DNA from: Glandiceps talaboti
Taxonomy: Eukaryota > Hemichordata > Enteropneusta > Spengelidae
DNA length: 64,000 nt
Direction: 5' to 3'
Assembly: GCF_964340395.1 (NCBI RefSeq)
Contig: NC_135552.1
Location: forward strand, 20,834,181 to 20,898,180
Every line of letters begins with the position of its first letter. Within the stretch, counting starts at the first letter, position 1. Under the pieces are notes generated by a model, which saw nothing but the letters and a program-made list of their open reading frames with translations, was not told where the DNA came from and searched no databases. The position numbers were made by a program, and so were the translations under genes. Of the stretch, positions 59,641-64,000 are shown piece by piece.

Positions 59641-62600
59641 CTAAAGAATCCAACCATCATCTGAATTAATATCTGGTGTAAAATGTAGAGGTGTCTTTGG
59701 TGGAGTTGAACTTAGAGACCCTTTTTTCTTGCTTGATTCTAATACCACAGGAGAGCCATTAGTTGCATTACTGGTATCATTTTCTATATTCTGTACATCA
59801 TATGACTTTGGTGATTTAGCTTTCATAGTAATATCTGCATGATAAAGGCCATGGTTGATGTAGCCAGCTTCAGCCATCATAGCTGCCTCACTATCTCGAC
59901 GATCAAATAAATCAGGACGTCTGCTCTTTTTCTTCCGACGTGTACATCTACATTAGAAATAAAAATGGTTCAAGTTAACAAAATCTGATATTCTTACAAA
60001 CCCAATCGGACAAGATCGCATCACTTCAAATTATCAAATCATGTCTAACTGTATCATTACAAATTTCAAATTATCAAATAACATCAAACTGTATCATTAC
60101 AAATTACTGATATATCACTAAATTTGTAATTTCGACCTCATCTTAGTGTGACAACTTAGCTAGCAGAGAAATACGATATTATTAATGATATTAAAACTAG
60201 TATCAAAATACTTTGTCAAATTTAAAAAAAATTTAAGGTATATTATTCAAGACATTTTTCTTTACTCAAAAAAGTAATAGAGTGTTTCCCCAAGTTTTTC
60301 ACAAGAGGGCTCATGGATCAGTGATATCTTCTGAGTTGCCAGTTTGAGATAAGGTATGTAGTATCAGGGGTCTGGTGATTGTTGAAATACAACAATGCCG
60401 TTTTCAGTGCAGTTTTAAATTAATTTCATCAAGACAACTCTCAAACGCTATATGTACAAGTGTCACAATAGGCTTTTCCAAAATTTGCCATGGTGGCGCT
60501 CTACTTCCTGTCTGTGTGTACCTTGGAGGTATACATGGTTTGGGTTACTTGGTTAATCATAGAGTACTGCTGCTTTCCTTGATATCTGAACAATATGAAA
60601 AACATCCCTGATTTACACTTCTACAGAATACCAAGGAACAAAGCTCTTAAGAAACAGTACTACGAGGTGATGATACCCCCAATTTGAGCAGGGGCACTGT
60701 ATTCTCAATTTCCTGTTTGCAGTCTGCAATGGCCTATTGAAATTTGTACTCACCTACAGCATACTCGTATAACAATAGCATTGAAGATTATACAGACTAA
60801 AAGTCCACCAGTGACTCCAAGTATTATAAGCACATTCAGTGTTAATACCTCCGTGTCTACTGATTTAGCTGCATCACCAAAACCTGCTAATAAATAATAC
60901 ACATACACAATTTTACAGTAACTCATAACATTGGCTGTAATTCTGAGTACATGTCAACAGAATTAAATGTGATGCAATGATAAAACTAATATGAAGGGAC
61001 ATTCGCACAATGTTGCACAAGCTCAATAAATTGTTCGTTTAGGACACCCCCCCCCCCCCCCCCCCCGAACATTCACAAGTGCGATATCACATGTTTATAT
61101 ATGATGTATGTAAACCATAATGAAAAGTGTAGCAGTCACATCACTAAAATCGATGCAATGTGTAAAAACATTATGGTAAACATAAAGTTCCAACCTTATG
61201 AACCTGTTTACTGAGATGATGGCAAACACATCAAAATACTATAATAACCTCAGCACTGTATCTCACATTAGAAGTAATTAATTTTTTATCACCTTATCAA
61301 CATCCCAGTAGTAAATACAGAAGTTTTATCATTGAAGGTGTGAAAATTTTTGTAACTTGGTTAGAAGTGTGAAAATGAAGTTCAGCAATCGCACTGATGC
61401 CAGACCCCCTCCCTCCCTTAGTGAACAAAGTTCGCATGTTGAGTTTTTGTGACACTGTGTGATCGTCCCTAAGGTCGTATCTGCTATACAATTGTATGAC
61501 AGATACGACCTTACTGCACTGATATGACGAAATGTGGTCTATCTTCTGTGATTTTACACTGAAATCAATGTGATGTAGAACTAGTTTCATTTTAACTGTG
61601 ATCTGATGTAGATAGCAATATAAACTTACTGTCGACATCAACTTCTACTTCTTCAGCTGCCATCCACCATGACAAATGAGGAGCAGTGTAATACCAGGTT
61701 AACATTCCTTCATACTCAAATATTTTACCATAGCCAGTCTTAACCCAAACACCTGAAATCAGACAACACATAAACACTGCTAGTATCAACTTCCAGTCTA
61801 AAGACACATTATTCTAAATGATCAAGCTTACCCACATTGGTAGACTGTCGACAGTCGCTCGCGCCTTTTTTGCCCAAAGTTTTATCTAAACTCCGATCCC
61901 GCGCAACACTAGTCTAATCGCAAATTGAGGGCCGAAGGCCCGAGGTCGAGGGCCGAAGGCCCTTTGCAATACGGCCCTCGAAATCAGTTTGCGATTATAC
62001 TATTACTAGTGTTGCGCCGGACCGGAGTTTAGATAAAACGTATGGAAAAAAGGCGCGAGCGACTGTCGACAGTCTACCACATTGGATGTGGAACACCAGA
62101 TGTAGTATGTTAGGGTGACTTTATATTTTTTGTTTCTCATCATGAGAAACATTAAAAAAACAAAACCAAAGTCACTCTTACCAAATTGAAGGTGTCGAAA
62201 CACAAGAGGTGATACATATAGTTATGTGAATACTGGATGTTATCTATATGTGCACTGGATGTGCTAGAGATCTCCGCTCTGCAGACAAGTTACGTCTGAT
62301 TCCACCCCGCGGTACATTCAGTAAGACATACGGCCAGAGAGCCTTTTCAGTTTGCGCGCCATCACTGTGGAATATGTTACCTGTAGAGATTCGTACTGCA
62401 AGGAATGTTGAGTCTTTTAAACGCGGTTTGAAAACCTATCTTTTTAATATGTACTATCATTGATTCGTTTTTGCTTTGCTGTTCATTTATTTCACCGCAG
62501 GACTGTGTGTTCTTTACCCTACCACTTGCACTGTGTATTTTTAAATTTTGCATATTCTTTTTAGAGCTTCTGTACATCGCACTGTGACGTATGTGTAGTG

Positions 62601-64000
62601 CGTTTTCTAAGAAATTAAAATAATAATAATAATAATAATAATGTGCTACGTCACTCATGTGAAATGCCTGATATGGCATTTTACATGTAAAACAACTGGT
62701 ATGAAACACTAGCAATAACACTGAATAAAAATACCAGGGATAAATGTTTCAACATATTAACAAATTTGGCTTCATCCCTGTTTACTCTTTCAAATTACGC
62801 AATAAGGATTTTTTGATAATTTCACTTTTTGCTTAGTACAATGTTCTCAACTTACTTTCTTTCTGGTCGTAATACCATGCAGCAACTTTCTCCCTATCAT
62901 TAATACGTGCATCTGATGGTAGGGGCATGTAGATCTCAACGTCCCCCTCGATTGGAATTACTCTATCGTAGAAACTGTCCTTGACAGTTACTTCCATAGC
63001 ACTATGGAATATTATATTTAGTGGTTCAGAGGATTCAGGGTTGGTTGATGACGAGGTGACTAAGGCTGGAGTATAATCTGTTGACTGAACTAGTGTGACA
63101 GAAGCTGTTACATGACTGGTGTCCACAACATTGTCTGGTAATAACTTGGGGTCAAAGTTGACAACAGCTGATTGGCCTCCATCTGCAGAATGAAACATTG
63201 ACAAATAATGATTATAATTTAAAGTCCATGAGCAAGAGTTTATAACTCCATCACAATGCACATCCACTTTCTTGCACATTGGTTGATGCATAGTATATGT
63301 GATGCATAGTGTGGGGTGTACATGTGATGCATAGTATGTGGTGTACGTGTGATGCATAGTATGGGGTGACAAATGCCATATATTATTTACCTGTTGGTTG
63401 ACTGGTTATGAAGACAGCATCTTGTAATACTTCTACTTCAGCTGCTACCTCCTTGAGTAATAACAGCTCCACAACTGTGAATATCAATAAAATCAAGATT
63501 TATTGTAATGCTGCAATGCCAATTCATAATATCATAGTCAGAGCTTTATAGCATAGATTGTGAGCTGTGATTTTCTCAAAAATATTTTAGGACATAAAAT
63601 TACAATTAGAAGCAAGTAATTGCACAATGTGTGTGTATGCTATGACTCAATTTGATGACATGGATATCAAGGATACATACACTGCAACAGAAATATAAAA
63701 GATATCTAAAAATATAATTATTATCACAGTACACATGAAATTGAAACACTGACATAGAAGTTATGATAAAGTCAAATCCTACCTGTATCTTCATATTTGG
63801 TGAGATAGACAGAGTTATCCAAATAGTCTGGGTTAGATGCCTGTATTATCAACGGATGGTTGGAGTCTGGACTCACTGTCATCACTATCATGCCATTGGC
63901 ATTAGTACTTCTCATACTCAGAACTTCATTGTCTCTCATTGCCATAACAACAGCGCCTTGAAGAGGTTCATCAGTGGCTACATCTTTCACATGTACAAAA
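59641..64000 (-). CDS. FAM171: FAM171 family membrane protein (3' part; gene continues past window)
   Basis: FAM171 proteins are type I membrane proteins with an ectodomain resembling a carboxypeptidase regulatory domain; their role is poorly known (neuronal or actin-related in mammals). Exons on the minus strand: 64000-63783 (partial), 63474-63391, 63182-62856, 61752-61630, 60886-60754, 59947-59641, phase-consistent, about 397 residues in view. The first reads VKDVATDEPLQGA, like the FAM171 start after the signal peptide. The second has the LLL…FITSQPT pattern of the ITGK block. The third has NFDPKLL and MPLPSDA…VAAWYYD; the fourth VWVKTGYGK…LTWYYTAPHLSWWMAA, the family signature. The fifth is one helix (LNVLIILGVTGGLLVCIIF). 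The sixth is a basic tail of about 100 residues ending DDGWIL. Human members have cytosolic tails several times longer. The TM exon acceptor is a NAGNAG (TAGCAG, 60889-60884), so 60886 or 60883 may be its first base. Confidence 0.82.
61046..61066. repeat. Poly-C run in FAM171 intron
   Basis: About 20 C in a row on the plus strand (G on the coding strand). Confidence 0.9.
61841..62076. mobile_element. 236-base MITE with long terminal inverted repeats and 9-base TSD
   Basis: Both ends read TAGACTGTCGACAGTCGCTC inward, and the match continues with small gaps for about 100 bases (GCGCC, TTTTATCTAAACTCCG, GCAACACTAGT, AATCGCAAA). The centre has GGGCCGAAGGCCC-type palindromes. It is flanked on both sides by CCACATTGG (61832-61840 and 62077-62085), a perfect duplication. 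Long inverted repeats with a 9-base duplication are most like Mutator-type elements; a 7-8 base duplication cannot be ruled out because the flank and the end share bases. Much more GC-rich than its surroundings. It lies in a FAM171 intron. Confidence 0.85.
62240..62643 (+). mobile_element. LINE remnant, 3' end of a CR1/L2-type element
   Basis: The open frame at 62248-62463 encodes the extreme C-terminus typical of many CR1/L2-like reverse transcriptase proteins: LRSADKLRLIPPR, TYGQRAFSVCAPSLWNMLP, then ESFKRGLKTYLF and a stop. About 170 bases of 3'UTR follow, then a short (AAT)n tail at 62618-62641, as expected for these LINEs. Strongly 5'-truncated: no reverse transcriptase core or endonuclease is present. 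It sits in a FAM171 intron, antisense to the gene. Confidence 0.8.
63285..63372. repeat. Short tandem repeat in FAM171 intron
   Basis: Units of about 26-29 bases contain GTGATGCATAGTATG and GGGTGTACAT, about three copies. Confidence 0.85.

Noticed and set aside
61592-61807. Upstream Met of the 71-residue frame as a separate secreted protein
   Set aside because: The hydrophobic start is intron sequence; the acceptor at 61753 joins it in phase to the rest of FAM171.

Overview
This looks like nuclear DNA of an invertebrate deuterostome, most likely a lancelet (amphioxus); a hemichordate is possible. The reasons are AT-rich sequence, spliced genes with short exons and standard GT-AG introns, animal-specific genes (BRCA1, TMIE, FAM171, GLB1, MMADHC), many MITE-like foldback repeats, and intronic minisatellites that carry copies of exon/intron junctions, a feature I recall from amphioxus. 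I built exon models by hand from splice consensus, reading phase and protein-family recall. No alignment was run.

Layout, left to right. (1) 568-641 minus: first coding exon of a protein phosphatase inhibitor-2 (PPP1R2) homologue, which leaves the window on the left. (2) 1039-3180 plus: C2orf69 homologue, two exons, head to head with PPP1R2. (3) 8458-9990 minus: TMIE, the mechanotransduction accessory membrane protein. (4) 13450-26224 minus: complete BRCA1, 16 coding exons, about 2261 residues, with RING, PALB2-binding coiled coil and tandem BRCT. (5) 27764-32605 plus: MMADHC (cobalamin trafficking), seven coding exons, head to head with BRCA1. (6) 36187-39388 minus: a phytanoyl-CoA dioxygenase family enzyme. 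(7) 42842-54430 plus: lysosomal beta-galactosidase GLB1, 13 exons. (8) 59641 to beyond 64000 minus: C-terminal part of a FAM171 homologue. The spaces between genes hold minisatellites, MITE-like inverted repeats, one short LINE remnant and long G or C runs.

The most striking pattern is at splice junctions. In four genes (GLB1, BRCA1, TMIE and the dioxygenase), a segment covering the end of an exon and the start of the intron, or the reverse at acceptors, has been tandemly copied into the intron, from 2 to about 46 copies. GLB1 shows this at seven junctions. At donors the true site is always the 5'-most copy, and at acceptors always the 3'-most, so the correct mRNA is kept while the intron fills with decoy splice sites. 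The genes share no single pathway. Two divergent pairs (PPP1R2/C2orf69 and BRCA1/MMADHC) probably share promoter regions. C2orf69, MMADHC, BRCA1 and FAM171 relatives lie on human 2q and 17q21, and TMIE and GLB1 on 3p, which suggests old chordate linkage.
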